From contig NC_060210.1 in NCBI RefSeq assembly GCF_021130785.1, forward strand, positions 181,090,501-181,154,500: a DNA stretch of 64,000 nt, written 5' to 3'. Under the pieces are notes generated by a model that had not been told where the DNA came from, made no database searches, and was given only the letters and a program-made list of their open reading frames with translations. Source of the DNA: Homalodisca vitripennis. Its lineage: Eukaryota; Arthropoda; Insecta; Hemiptera; Cicadellidae. Position 1 is the first letter of the stretch. Each line of letters opens with the position of its first letter. Below, one piece after another: positions 38,270 through 50,689 of the stretch. Made by a program: the position numbers and the translations under genes.

Positions 38270-39070
38270 CAACAAAACTTCAGATGTGAGAAGGCACACC
38301 AAAATTTAATCAGGTTAAAGCTGTAAATAGTTGCATTTTCTATTGTCTCCTGCAGCTTAAACTCAACCAAGAAGTTTTCATGTCTATCACAAAACACGGT
38401 TGGTTGTCATATCCTTGCGTGTTGAGATTGTCTGCTTGGCCTTGACTTTGACTAGTGATGCCATTACATTGACTGATGTTTAGATTCTGTGGTCATGTGA
38501 GATATCTATGTTTTATCCCCCATGACAATGTTCTGTAAAAGTTGATCACCCTCCTTAAAATATCAGCCAAAAACGACAAGAGTACAAGCCATTTTTTAAA
38601 ATCTCAGTAAGGAGACTGAGAACCCAACATGAATACCTTTAGTAAAACTTGAAACTTTTAGAAACAATTTCATGCAAAGTTCAACTCATATCAGAAATTC
38701 AAATGCTAAAATTTAAATTGTGAATTGCTGGTCTTCACTAATCTTGTTGTCCATGGTATTGTTTTATCCTGATGTTCAGCTTATTCTTTCGTTTCATCAT
38801 GAACATTTTTATGCCTGTCCTTGAAAGATCTCACCCATTTACGCAATTTGAAATCAATTATCACATTGGTGCCAAAAACTTATCTGTAAATGATTTTCTA
38901 CTGCTGAAACGATCAGTGCTGATAAAAAAACGAATCAATTTCAAATCCCCCTGAAATTTATTGTTTTAAAAATAACACAATGGCATCGTACCATGGCTTA
39001 CTAATACAATTAATGGTTAGATAACACAGCCATGCAAATGTCATCGTTTAACATGCACAGAATGCCAGGA
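38270..39070 (-). pseudogene. mariner (DD34D) transposase remnant
   Basis: Minus-strand reading with many frame shifts gives WVRSFKDRHKNVHDETKE (family: WxxxFKxGRxxVxDExRSGRP), then a decayed LLxKVDxxxxENxxFT segment and a WVPKxLT-like block. It continues with EGDQLLQNIVMGDKT (family: xxDxFLxRIVTGDETW, first catalytic Asp), MTTESKHQSMQW and DRHENFLVEFKLQETIENAT (family: DRKGVLLVEFLPxGxTINA). The order and spacing fit a mariner transposase missing its C-terminal third. Terminal repeats were not found. Confidence 0.7.
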
Positions 39071-39266
39071 GCTTCGATGTTCACATGACATTTGATATGA
39101 CAATTCGGATCTTACTCTTTGAATAACCACCTCATTTATTTGTGTGTATTATAAAAATTTATATATGTGTGTTACTGTGACCATAGCAATTGTCAAAACA
39201 TGTGTCAGGAATAAAAATTATGATAGGAACTATGTTTAATTTATTTTTTATTTAATTTATTTATTT

Positions 39267-39339
39267 TTGGAAAATTTGTATTCATTTACAAATTATAGTA
39301 AATTAAACTATAATTTGCAAATGAATACAAATTTTCCAA
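39267..39339. repeat. 33-bp-arm hairpin
   Basis: Arm 39267-39299 begins TTGGAAAATTTGTATTCATT. Its reverse complement occupies 39307-39339 with one mismatch, around the 7-nt loop AAATTAA. Related partial copies follow in alternating orientation to about 39430 (TATTGAAAATTTGTATTAAT, then CTAAATTAAAC), so the hairpin is part of a small set of inverted units. Confidence 0.9.
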
Positions 39340-39479
39340 TATAAATTTTATTATTGAAAAATAATATTGATTTATTCCAATAAAATGTATATTGAAAATT
39401 TGTATTAATTTACCAGTGATACTAAATTAAACTTTTTTCCATTGCTCCAAGATTCTTCAGGTACTATGTTGCTTATTTT

Positions 39480-39866
39480 CCTTTATATATATATATATAT
39501 ATATATATACACAACATGAGCCTAAACAGACATTTTGCTAAGAAGCAACTACATTAATAATAATGCACTAAAAAAGCACATTTATCTCATAATAAAAAAA
39601 CAACAATTCTTTAATAATGCTACAAACATTTTCATGCAGAGTATAAACGATAAATAGTATTTAAGTGTTATTAAATATTATAAATAAGTCATGTTTTCAT
39701 ACTACATTGTAAGTTATATAACTAAAAGATATGGTTGAAGTCATTTTTTTATTGAAATACTTATCATACAAGATTATGTAAAACATTAGTAATCAGTGTT
39801 TTATCTGAACATCTCTACAAATTTAATTTTTAATTAAGTATAGGCCTAAAAGTTGAGATAGCTAAC
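39480..39866. other. AT-rich stretch with short (AT)n
   Basis: (TA)n at 39484-39508, otherwise nothing recognised. This is the start of the proposed intron 1 of the TM-segment gene. Confidence 0.4.
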
Positions 39867-39875
39867 CTGGTCCAT
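39867..39875 (-). CDS. Proposed start-codon exon (Met-Asp-Gln) of the TM-segment gene
   Basis: On the minus strand ACAGCCACAATGGACCAG is followed directly by GTTAGC, a plausible donor. The ATG sits in a favourable start context (CACAATGG). Splicing after CAG is phase 0, matching the phase of the TM exon at 30932-31041, so the protein would start MDQLDIQTQM. The 5' UTR extends to higher coordinates; its limit was not determined. The link spans an 8.8-kb intron and rests on phase and context only. In another frame the same exon is also open as coding, so an internal exon is possible. Confidence 0.4.
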
Positions 39876-40907
39876 TGTGGCTGTGTAGAAACCCGCAGAG
39901 GAATGATTTCTTATCTTCAACAGTTTGGTCGTAAATACTTGTCTTCACCTAATCTTTGTTAAAGCCTACACCATATGTGCACCTTATTACTTGCTTTATA
40001 TTAGGTACTTCACTGATTTCTGGTTGCTCTAACTTTCTTATGATAACTGTACAATTTCAAGGTTCAATACTTCACTTGTTCTATAAAACATCATTTATTT
40101 TTGTTACGAAATTTTAAACAGATATTTTTCAATGTAAAACAATCTTATTCAGGAATCCTAAGATAGCTTAATAATTTTGGTTGCTCAATTAATATATATG
40201 AAACTTTGCATTAACATAGAACATAAACACTATTTCTTTCTGCCTTATGTAACTTTTCACTTCAAGTTTCATGAGATGGCTATGACAAATCATAGATATA
40301 GGCACAATTCAAATTGTATATTACTTTACAGATTTTTTAATTCCATTGAAATGAGAAAAATTTAATTGGATTACTCTAATAAAATAATATCAATTCTCAA
40401 TCATTTAAAAACTTAAAAGAGTATTTTGAGAGATCTAAAAATCACTTTCAAAAAGATAAGAATTTTTTTATTCTTACCGTAATATTTTTTATAAAAGAAT
40501 AAAATTAAGGGCATTTATAAGAGCAATAAGACATTAAAATTCAGCTTGCACTTAACATATTGGACTCTTAAAATTAAACAAGGGCCAAAAACTGTAGAAT
40601 AACTGTAAAATATCATGCAAACAGGATTTCATGCAAACACGAATATTTTCCCCATATGGGAAAAAATGTTGCCACTTAGTATAGGATATAATCTTATTTT
40701 GGAATTTTTTCAAGTTTTATGGGCAGATTTTGGGGAGTCAAAGAACTAGAAACTCCCAAATATTGGAGTTTGTTGTTTTTTGGTCAGATTTTGGGGAGTC
40801 AAAGAACTAGAAACTCCCCTTAAGAAAAGTATGAGTAAATTGAAAATAGACTACCATAAATTACTCTTCAGAATAATATAAAATTTAGCATGCATGGTGG
40901 TTTGAGC

Positions 40908-40942
<35 letters not shown>

Positions 40943-41314
40943 CCAACAAAAACTCAAAAACTCCAAAATTTCATATTTTCTTCAGTGGATGATTTTAAAA
41001 CCACTGCAACAGATGCTCCATATTTGATTCTAGGTAGGCAGGATAAAGAAACTTTTTTCTGTTACTATTTTGATACATATATTGAGGATGGGCACTTTGT
41101 TTTTTGCCAATTTCAGGATATAGAGACAAAGGATTTAATGTTGTAAGGATTATTAGTACATGGATCTATAATTCTAAAAATTGCTAAAGAATCTTTTAAT
41201 ATGGTGCTGGTGCGAGCATGTCCAGTAGGACTTATTTTGTTAGCCATGAAATGAAATCCTTCCCTGAATTTAAGACAGAAGATAATTGATCAAATATCTA
41301 TGGTTTCCTCAGAA
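39876..41314. other. AT-rich non-coding stretch
   Basis: Contains a poly-T run (40911-40942) and a short direct repeat (AGATTTTGGGGAGTCAAAGA at 40724 and 40785). No gene recognised. Confidence 0.5.
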
Positions 41315-41790
41315 GGGTTCATTTCTAGCTGGTTTTTACCTTCCAGTTGAACCTTAACTGGGTACAGCAAATACTGATGTGTCACTTAAATCTGGACAAC
41401 CTTATGGATGTCCAGGAGCAGCACTTACAAACTGCAAGTGTCGAGATATTCTTGTGTAAGGGTAAATCAATGTTTTGTCTATTGTGGGATATGACTGTTG
41501 GAGTTGGTGGGGCTCCCTAAGAGTTAACAGCTGATGGTAGCCCAGACATAAGGGCATGCCACCCCGTGCCTGCTGGACGATGCTGATACAGAGCTCTCTT
41601 TCCCTTCTTCCGAGGAGACATGACTGAGATTAACGCCCGAAATCCTTCGTCATGGATCTTAACAGGTGGCGGCCCCTACCCCAACCTTACTCATACACAA
41701 TATTGTGTCACTCTGGAAGCAGCGCAAAGATTCTTTTAGGACTATATGCAATTCTTCAAAATTTTTCTTGTCCTAAGACAACAAAAAAAG
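41315..41790 (+). repeat. Unclassified dispersed repeat, copy 1
   Basis: About 475 bp, colinear with 54060-54532. Shared blocks include CAACCTTATGGATGTC, then AGGAGCAGCA, ATATGACTGTTGGAGTTGGT and, near the end, ATTCTTTTAGGACTATATGC (variant in copy 2). Both copies are on the plus strand. No terminal inverted repeats, poly-A or coding sequence were seen, so the class is unknown. Confidence 0.75.
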
Positions 41791-42579
41791 TATCTATGGT
41801 TCTCTGTATGCTACATTTACGACTTTACATAGGTTACCTCTAATTAACTTACCCCCTTCCTCCCCCCACAGGTCTCTGGTCAACTTCCCTGGCAAACCTA
41901 ACTTTCAAATTCAGTTAAAATGTTAATGCAGCAGAATGCTCCATTAGGAGTTTGGGGGGCAGTAATCCAAATGCTACTATAATAACTTACAAAACAATTA
42001 ATCTAAATAAGACATAAATATTATTTAAAAAAGCAATGAGTTGAATTATTGTTTGTAAAGATGATAGGGTAGAATTATTAAACTGACAAATACATAAACA
42101 ATAATATATATTTACATAAGGCATTACATAGATTTCCAATTTATAACTAATAACTTATATGAAAATCAGTCTTATATAGAATTATGGTAGACCAACTTAA
42201 ACAAATAACCTATGAGACATCCATTTTTAACTGGTATTCAGAGTAAGAACAGATTAAGAGTAAATTTCAAAACTCTTTTAGTATTTTACTATCCAAGAAG
42301 TAATAATAATGTTACATGAAGAAACAGTGTATTTGTTCAGATAATCCTGCATGAAAAACATAAGATGAAAATAGAGTAACACAAAACACTTTTATACGTT
42401 TAATCTTAAGGAAAAAAAGGCGAGACTCTTCTTATCCTCCTTACCAACAATTACAAACTTTTCCCATACAATATATTTTTATTTATAAAGTATTAAGATT
42501 ATTTTTTATAAGAAGTGGAAATAGAAATAATATTGAACAACAAAAACAATACGTCACAAGAAATTTGTAATGAGGTCTT
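41791..42579. other. Non-coding stretch
   Basis: AT-rich, nothing recognised. Confidence 0.5.
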
Positions 42580-42720
42580 ATCAAAAAACCCAAAGTTAAT
42601 AAACTAGCTTTCAGGCGTTCGTTTTCCTACATGGCTCCACATTTGTTTAATCAAATTCCAAATAAAATTAAAAAAATTAAAACCTTAAATTCTTTTTGTA
42701 ATGCTATAACTAATTGGTGA
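42580..42720 (+). pseudogene. LINE C-terminal fragment
   Basis: The plus-strand frame reads RRSFSYMAPHLFNQIPNKIK then KIKTLNSFCNAITNW. This is the conserved C-terminal block of CR1/Jockey-type ORF2 (family R(S)FxxxAPxLWNxLPxxIRxxxSLxxFKxxL). It is a short isolated fragment. Confidence 0.6.
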
Positions 42721-45700
42721 CTTAGTCAAACTGAACAGATATATATTATACACAACAGATTAGTCTAAAATATTCTTAACTGAATTCTGTCTTTTTCTCA
42801 TCTGCAAACTAAGATTCGTCCCCTTTATAGACAATTATTTTATTTTATTGTATTTCTCTATTAATTAGTAACCAATATAACAAAACATTTTGTAGAATCT
42901 TAATATTATCTCCATTAGTCTAAAATGTCAAGATAATATTGTCATTATATAAATTGTATTTTTTAAATAGATAATTAAAGTCTTCAATATATTAGTCTTT
43001 TATGTATATTTAAACATTGTATGTAAGAATAAGATTGACTCGAGTTTAAATTGATTAAGTTGTGCTCTTATCAACGTTAATGTATTTTTATTTTAAGGTT
43101 AATTTTAGTTAAATATAGTGAGAAACTTCCAATATACCGCAGTGATCTGCACATGAAATCCTTTTCAGAGAAAACCGGACTGTTATCAGACCTTTCCTTG
43201 TTTATTGTTTAGTTTTATATAACCACGCAACTTGTATTCCTTAATAATCTTGTTTGTAAAGTTTATATTTTTTCGGAATAGATCTCATTATCTCATATAC
43301 TCTGAATTTGTTTTATTAAAATTAAAACTAATAAATTTGTATGGACTTGAAATGATAATAACAAAATTGTCCACTCTTGTTTTGAGGAACGGTCCAAAAA
43401 TATACGAGTAAGAGTAGCAAATGACAACAGATCATAGGCAGATCTCTAAAAACTAAGGCAACCCTGGCCTTAATGATATTTACAGCACTACATTATTGAA
43501 ATCACACCAGTAAAATTTATACATTTACACTTCATACTTCCTGTATTGTAAAGAAATTGGGTACTTAATTACATTGTTGTTAGAAAAAATTTGAGTTATT
43601 TTGAAACTATCAACATGTTTTATACTTTAAATAAAAAATTTTTATTTTTCAGATCTTTTAATAAAAAGTATTAAGATTCAGAGTTATTAGAGAAGGAGTG
43701 CTGTCAAAATAAATTTGATTTTGTGTTAATTTTTAAGGAAAGTTAGTGGTAAGAGTGTTTTTTTTTTTTAATTTCTGATACATACATTTTAGATGGGCTT
43801 ATTCAAATGTATGACACAATATTTTATAAAAATTGCCTCCACATACTTTGGTCTTCATTTTATATTTTATGACCTTGACTATTTCTTAGAATTTTTTAAA
43901 TAATCAATGATAATTAGTTTTTATTAAATTATTATTTTGTATACAGGATTTGTATTTTTCATTTAATACCTTTTATTTAAAATCCCGAAAAAATGAAAGA
44001 ATATTTAGCCAATATTAACATTTTAAATCTTTCAAGATTTTTGTTAGGTATTTTTATGGCATTAGTTCAATATATTTTACGGTAGACCAAACTATAACGG
44101 ATTTGTGACATTTCATAACTATTACGAGAGTCCTCTGATTCTGGTCAGTCATTTGTAGAACCCAAGCCCAAGAACCAGGAATTTGTAGAGTTATTGAGTC
44201 CTGTATAATTCTAAAATTTAAACCTTATCTTAATACAACTAACTCAGATGAGTGGAACCAATAACTGAACAGACATTTTGGTGCATAGGTCGGCATTCAG
44301 TTTTTATTAGAATACGTTTTGTATAAGTGGGTAGTTTATTTTTTCTTGAATTATATTTAAATTATCTAGACACCACCTAATTAACTTTTCAAAGCAGTTT
44401 CATGTGACAGTCTATATCAAACACAGAGTCCTGCAGTAGTTTAAGGTATTTTTGGAGATTATTCCTGTATGCCATCTATAGGTAGCAGTCGGAATGTTTT
44501 CACACAGTTATTTGTCTGACTATATAGAGGCTAATCAATCTATCTTTGTCATTACTATGTTATCCTTTCTATTATTTATATAGTTTTTTTAACCAAACAG
44601 ATGACTTGAATCAGCTGAGTGCCAAACATATAGAACATCCCATTTGTTGTTGCTGTTACTCGTGTGTTTTTACATTGTGTTATTCAAGTTTTATTCCCAT
44701 TGTATTCATTTAAAGAATTTAATTTTTATAGTCTTTTACAAAACACAGATTATCAAAAACGTTCTTTTTTTAATATTTTATTAATGTATAAATAGTGATC
44801 AATAAGTATTTAAGTTAGGTAGGTTTTGTAATGAATACTGTAGATGTAAATAATGGCAGAAAATATTATAAGTTACAAATTTCAGGTAAAAACAGGTTTA
44901 TTTTTTAATTTAAAACTTCATACAATATGTTAAAAATCCCTACTCACACAAACAGAAAATTAGCCCACAACAGGAAGTAGTATGATCCAAAGTAACTCCT
45001 GTATTTAAGGGTTAACAGATCTATTAAGCTGCTAAATACATAACCTTTGGCCTGAAGCTTAAAATTACTATACATTCATTCATGTAATAACTTTCAGTTT
45101 AAAAATACAAACATTAACAAATAACAACTTAATTACATAATGTCTATTCAATAATCCACCTCCCCAGATACCCTTAGGATACTCTAAATGTGAGAATGTT
45201 GTATTAAAAATAAAAATGCTCTTAAAGTGAAAACATCGTAAAACAATGTTACGTAAAATATAAGAATCTATTAAAATTTCATCACAAATAACAATGAAAT
45301 CACTCATATGGTATTACAATTTTAATATACTGTAAAGTAATAAAACTTGGTAATGTATAAAATATAAACTTTCTTGGAAAATAACACACCTGAGAAAATT
45401 GATAAATAATAAATATTGTGTAAATAATTATCACAGAACTGTAAATTGGAATGAAAATGTTATCTCTTCTATAAAATAACACCTTAATAAAATCATTACA
45501 TCAAAGTCTTATTAAAAAGTATAAATAATTCACTTGTTAAAATATTTAAAACAAGATCTACTGGTTATAATCTATTTCCACAGACTACTCAGAATTGTTG
45601 TATAAAATATCACAGATTAATTAAAACATTTTGCTTAGTAACTAAGAATTATAAACATTTACAATTTGATTTCAATATCAAAACTATAATACGGCTTGAG

Positions 45701-45756
45701 ATATAATACAGTTAAATTTTTAAATGGTAACCCTGTATATACAACCGTATACCCTG
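42721..45756. other. AT-rich non-coding stretch, intergenic
   Basis: No exon or element identified between the LINE fragment and the first piggyBac-like element. Several short minus-strand open frames (for example 45080-45307) show no features. Confidence 0.5.
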
Positions 45757-46616
45757 TTAACCCTCCAAGTGCTGGTTAGAACTGCCTTAAGTGCTGGGCA
45801 TTTTTCAGTATGTTTGCAAGCGTTTAGAAAGTTTTTTTTTATATACTGTTACCTTAATGTAAATACTACATATTATATATCATTATTTTCAGGAAAGATC
45901 ACAGAATATGATAATAATACTTATATGACTTACCTTTACATGGTAAAATATTGCTGAATGTAAATCTTGACAAAAAAAAAAAAAAAAGTTTTTATTTTTT
46001 CACTTTGAGCTTAGATATCATTTCACCAAAGTTATGAAAATAAAAATCCAAGATATACAAGTTGTAGGTAATTTAATAATGAACCCAAAAGTATATACAT
46101 CTTATGGGTTTACATATTGACAGAATTCACTCAGAGCAAAAAAACGATAAATTGTAACACGTAAAAAAATCAGTGATATTTGAAACATTGTGTACTACAT
46201 TGTAACACCTTTCACATTCCTTATTGCACTAGACCTACTTAATTCACTCATTTTTACAATAAAACACAATATAAAACAGTAATAGTCAACTACAACACCA
46301 AAGGTATGATGCAAACAACGACGGAACAGCAATAAACAGAACGACGACCGAACCGTATGACTTGGAAATAAACATACGCTTAGAAACAGCTGTCGTATAG
46401 CGCCGGTCTTTGAGCAAAGACGTGCTCCATAGAGTATAACGAGTTCCGCATTTCTTCTAGTTTAATACTATATAAAATAGTTCGTGATATTCCGTAATAT
46501 ATAGCCACTAGCGTGGTTTAAAGAGATCGCGTTTCTGACATCGCGCTCCGCGAGGTCAGCACTGGAAACAGGTACGCTAACATCGCGCTACGCGATGTCA
46601 GCACCTGGAGGGTTAA
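45757..46616. mobile_element. piggyBac-like non-autonomous element 1 (TTAA-flanked)
   Basis: 860 bp bounded by TTAA at 45757-45760 and 46613-46616. Termini are TTAACCCTCCAAGTGCTGG on the left and TTAACCCTCCAGGTGCTGA (reverse complement) on the right. The right sub-terminal region has two short palindromes, CATCGCGCTACGCGATG near 46581 and CATCGCGCTCCGCGAGG near 46539. Both lie in the same spacing relative to a TGCTGA-type motif. No transposase is encoded. It lies just downstream of the BCKDHA stop codon and may fall in or near the 3' UTR. Confidence 0.85.
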
Positions 46617-46903
46617 AGTTCATAAATTTGGAATGCCACAACACTGACAATGATCTAAAATTCACATTTGTTTGGATGGGATTATAACATAAAACTTTTT
46701 ATCATGCCTATCCTATACATCAACCGAAAACAAAATTTAGTCAACCCGATCACCTGCCTTAACCACAACTTTTCTTTAATGTATAAACCTAATTAAAGAA
46801 ACAACATAACAAATATTATACCCAAATTGATTAAACCAAAATAACTAATGATAACCTAGTAAAATTTCCTTTTTTAAGTCACATAATGCAGGGATAAATT
46901 CAT

Positions 46904-46985
46904 TTAGATAGTGGTTTTGAAGTCCTTTACTGGATATTTATCTTTATAAAGTTTCACGTGGTTTTCCATGTATTTCATCTGTTTC
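46904..46985 (-). CDS. BCKDHA: BCKDHA terminal exon (E1-alpha C-terminus)
   Basis: 82 bp after an acceptor GTTTACAG. With one base completing the split codon it encodes KQMKYMENHVKLYKDKYPV then KDFKTTI and TAA (46904-46906). It aligns with the E1-alpha ending (human pattern KQxESLxxHLxxYGEHYPLDHFDK): a helix followed by a H/KYP motif. This part packs against the E1-beta subunits in the heterotetramer. The spliced codon GC|G matches the exon at 48937-49031. ATTAAA-like polyadenylation candidates occur downstream (for example near 46774), before the piggyBac-like element. Confidence 0.85.
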
Positions 46986-47290
46986 CTGTAAACATTTCAT
47001 TGATTTAATAAAATAACAATGACATGACATAGATAGGCAATAAACATATGTCTCTTCAACTATACATACTGTAATTGTGAAAGCAATATATTTGTTATAT
47101 TGTGGCTTATTACAATACAATGGCCTTAGACACAAATCATTTGTGAGGCTACTCGTAATCATACTAAAATAGATACAATTATTTTTAGTACCTAATATAA
47201 AGTGTATAGTGTGAGCGAATGTCAAATGAGGTATATAATAATGCTTGAGGAAAAAAACTGGAAAAATATAACTAAGATATTATTGTAATT

Positions 47291-48436
47291 TTAACCCTTT
47301 TAGTGCCAACGTCCATATATACGGACGTTTGAAAAACTACCGAGAAATGCCAGCGTCCGTATATACGGACGTTTGAATAACTACCGAAGAATGCCGACGT
47401 CCGTATATACGGACGTTCGGAGTAAAAGTCATACCGCAATCATTTTTTAACTTGTTATAAATTTGTTGGTATACAAACAATCAGAATGAACCAATCTACA
47501 TAAAAAAAATAATAATAGTAATATCGTAAAGTTAGTCAGGTGTTTAGCAATGATAGAAATGGCCGTGATGGTTGCATCAGACAAATTTTTGTGTCAGCTG
47601 ATAGTTCACGTCTAACCTCTGTGTTTGGTTGTTTGTGTTGCTGCTTCCACAGTGTTTGTTTAAATAGTTTACTAACAATGTTTTACTAACATAAAAAGTA
47701 AACTTCAATAAAATGAAAACGCTCGCGATCTCCACTTAGCGAGAATACAGTTCTTGCCGTATTAGAATCAGATGATTTGAGTGATGGTGCTTTGAGTGAC
47801 GAATCTGCTGAAAGTCCGCCTAACTATAATACCTATGTACAAAAGTGTGTAAATTTTTTTTAAATATTTTACAAAATGTACATTATTTTTTAAGTAGAAA
47901 GTAGTTTCAGAGAATTTTTGGTTTCATAGTGGAAAATATTATAAGCTTTATAAAGAAGCTAATTAGTGTAAATAACACAAAAAAGTAAAAATGTAACTTT
48001 CTAAAAAAATTAACATGATTTTTTTTGTTTTTCAAATATTAACCAAAACTTTTTATGTGTTTATTCAGTTTTAATTCCTCTTTCAAGTGATAGTATGTGT
48101 TATAGTGAAATATTTTTTTTTAAAGTACTATTTTTCATGTGAAACTGGAAAAATATAAAAACTGTGTGTAAAATGTCTACTATTTAAATTTTTTTTAAGT
48201 TCATTACATTTAGAAATATAATTTGCTTTATAGTTTTTTATAAGGGAATTTATTTTACTGCAAAACAATGAAAACATTAGGAAAATATCTCAATATTTGT
48301 AATTTTTACAATTTTTTTAGTAAAATACTGCAAAACGGCTGAAATAGGCCTGGCATCCTTCAGTAGTATCATGTGAAAAATCACTGGCATTTCTCAGACC
48401 AACTTTTGATTTTTTGTCTGGCACTAAAAGGGTTAA
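47291..48436. mobile_element. piggyBac-like non-autonomous element 2 (TTAA-flanked)
   Basis: Termini are TTAACCCTTTTAGTGCCAA on the left and TTAACCCTTTTAGTGCCAG (reverse complement) on the right, with TTAA at both ends. The palindrome CGTCCGTATATACGGACG (or with one change) occurs three times at 47308-47415. The copies are separated by GAAATGCCAG- or GAATGCCGA-type spacers. A relic coding block lies at 47713-47850. The element lies within the BCKDHA intron before the last exon. Confidence 0.88.
47713..47850 (+). pseudogene. piggyBac transposase N-terminal relic
   Basis: From an ATG at 47713 with one early stop/shift, the frame reads ENTVLAVLESDDLSDGALSD then ESAESPPNYN. The acidic, Ser/Asp-rich start is typical of piggyBac-family transposases. 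The sequence after about 47850 is AT-rich non-coding, consistent with an element that lost the rest of its gene. Confidence 0.55.
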
Positions 48437-48936
48437 TGTAGGCACAAGTTAGATTGTGGAGGGTGAAAAGGCCTACTAGCAGTTCATATAACTTGTTAAC
48501 ATGATGAATTATAGACTCTACCCTCCAACACTACGCTGTTAGGAGGGTCATGGCTCCTAAAAGATTATTGACCCTTAACACTCACTTCAGACTCACTTCT
48601 ACAGGAGGCTGCTGCAACCCTTACTACCCAGGTGCCTGTTGTGAGTCATAATGGGAACCATGGCGTACTAACTTTTTTATGTATCAAAATAATTTTGTGC
48701 AATATTTTACCTATTATATAAACACACACAAAATGTACGTTTTTAGTAAAAAGATTTATGTTGGTTACTTTTCTTACAACATTATTAACTATGTATATTT
48801 ATGAGATTCTAATCTCTTAGTAAGTCTAAAACAATGAATTAAATCATAATTAATGGGATTTGTATAACTTTATGCTGAATTTCCATTGAAAAATATTAAT
48901 TAAAAATATGTTAGACTACTGTATGAAAATACTTAC

Positions 48937-49031
48937 GCAAGGTGATCAGGCATTTCATAGTAAACATCGTTGAACATTTCCTGCCATTCTGGTTTAAGCT
49001 TCTTTTCAGATTTTGAGAATTCTTCCAACAC
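48937..49031 (-). CDS. BCKDHA: BCKDHA exon (E1-alpha residues after the phosphorylation loop)
   Basis: 95 bp, acceptor AATTATAG, donor GTAAGT. It encodes VLEEFSKSEKKLKPEWQEMF then NDVYYEMPDHL, matching the human pattern [34 protein letters not shown]. It begins in phase 0 after KKQ of the exon at 53592-53760 and ends with a split GC|G codon joining the terminal exon. No frame errors. The intron to the previous exon is 4.56 kb and holds a piggyBac-like element, a LINE fragment and a (CA)n tract. Confidence 0.92.
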
Positions 49032-50034
49032 CTATAATTGTAATTTTAATATTATTAGATTCAATAATTATTTTATAAAACTACAAGCAAGAATACAGAT
49101 AAGACCTCAAACACAGTTAGTGTCCACAATGTTGTATTTTTGAATGTAGACAACAGATAATTGCAGGTGGGATATAACAACTATAGAGGTGAAGGGGCTG
49201 TCCCACCTTAACTGCTCAAGTCAAGTAAATTAATATTAACAGAAAAGTCTCTGTGTATGCTATAAATTATAGGTACACCGCTTACAAAAAGACACTGGGC
49301 GATTTTAGTTCACGCAGGATGGGGTAAATACCCCTCCGCCGCTGTGATGCCACCCTCTCCCAGTCTCCCCACCAATGCCACTGCACGGCTAACCTCACAC
49401 CAAAACACAAGCTCCCTGGATACGTCTATGACTACATAAGTCTGTTCAATTGATATTTTACGCTTGTATAGGCCTAAACACAAAAATACAATATAGGTAG
49501 CTGCAGTGGAAACAAAATGGTGCGAGCCAGACACGATCCACACAGCTGATAATATAGGGAGGAGGAGATACTTGTCCCACTCCCTACCACTGGAGGGGGG
49601 GCCCCAACTGCCCTTGGCTGCTCAGATATTTGCATCTGCACAGGTTTTTTTGCGAGCGGTTTATCTATAGTATCATTTTTTGTATTTGTAACCATCTATA
49701 TTGTGGGCAACATCAAAACTATTTAAAGCAGTCGTCAGTAGTTTATAATTAAAGAACAATACATAGATATTCAAGTCTTAATAGAAAAAACCTAACAAAA
49801 ACTGTGTAGCACTAATAAATTATCATGATAAGAAGATTGAACGCAAAGATGAAGAGTCTCTTACTAATAAAGCATGACCCTTATTATTAGCACTAAATAA
49901 TTTTTTATTCCAACACGATGCAAATTTAAGATGCAGTTTGATTTGGAGATAATTATACATATAGCCTAATTTTACACTAATACAAATTTCAGTCCATCCT
50001 TATGTTGGGTAAAACGGGATCAAAAAAATAACTG

Positions 50035-50078
<44 letters not shown>

Positions 50079-50079
50079 G

Positions 50080-50126
<47 letters not shown>

Positions 50127-50689
50127 ATACATATATGTCAACATGATCGAAGAACCATTTGAAATACTAGAATATAAGCTAACAGAAACTAAATTTCCTT
50201 CTTTATTGTATTGTTCACACTATAGTATTGGAATGGCAAACTATCAAGGCCGTTGAAATCCAATTTTATTTTCTCATGCCCTGACATATAATCGGTTTTT
50301 AGTTTGGTTAATTTTTTAACATCAGAACCTTGCCCTTTAAGATAACTTCCCTGTATACAAGAGAAATATCTATCACTCCACAAAGGATTATAAGCATTTA
50401 AAGCAGTAACTTTAGCCAACTTTCTAGTCAGCTGAAAAGGATAAGATTTCTTTGTACAAAATGTATATGAATTGTAACTTTCAGGAATGATGGTATTAAT
50501 CAACCGACTTTGTTTTAGTGAAATGTAACTTAGGAAAGTGGAATATTTAAAATTAAAATTACATAAGGAAATTTCACCTTTTGGTATGAAAATATGTCAT
50601 TCCCTTTAATCATACTCTATACATTTGCTGTAGAAAAATCATATCCTCATCTTCAGCCAAATTCTCATGGATCTGATCTCAAGATAGCT
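49032..50689. other. BCKDHA intron sequence with unidentified open frames and (CA)n
   Basis: A GC-richer patch (49300-49690) carries minus-strand frames, one beginning MVTNTKNDTIDKPLAKKP and Pro/Ser-rich, possibly a decayed retroelement ORF1. (CA)n lies at 50038-50123. The minus-strand frame 50503-50189 includes YPFQLTRKLAKVTALNAYNP and GSYLKGQGSDVKKLTKLKTD. It looks like genuine decayed coding sequence of unknown family. Confidence 0.45.

Noticed and set aside
50038..50123. (CA)n tract as a regulatory Z-DNA element
   Set aside because: Plain microsatellite inside an intron; nothing in the sequence links it to regulation.
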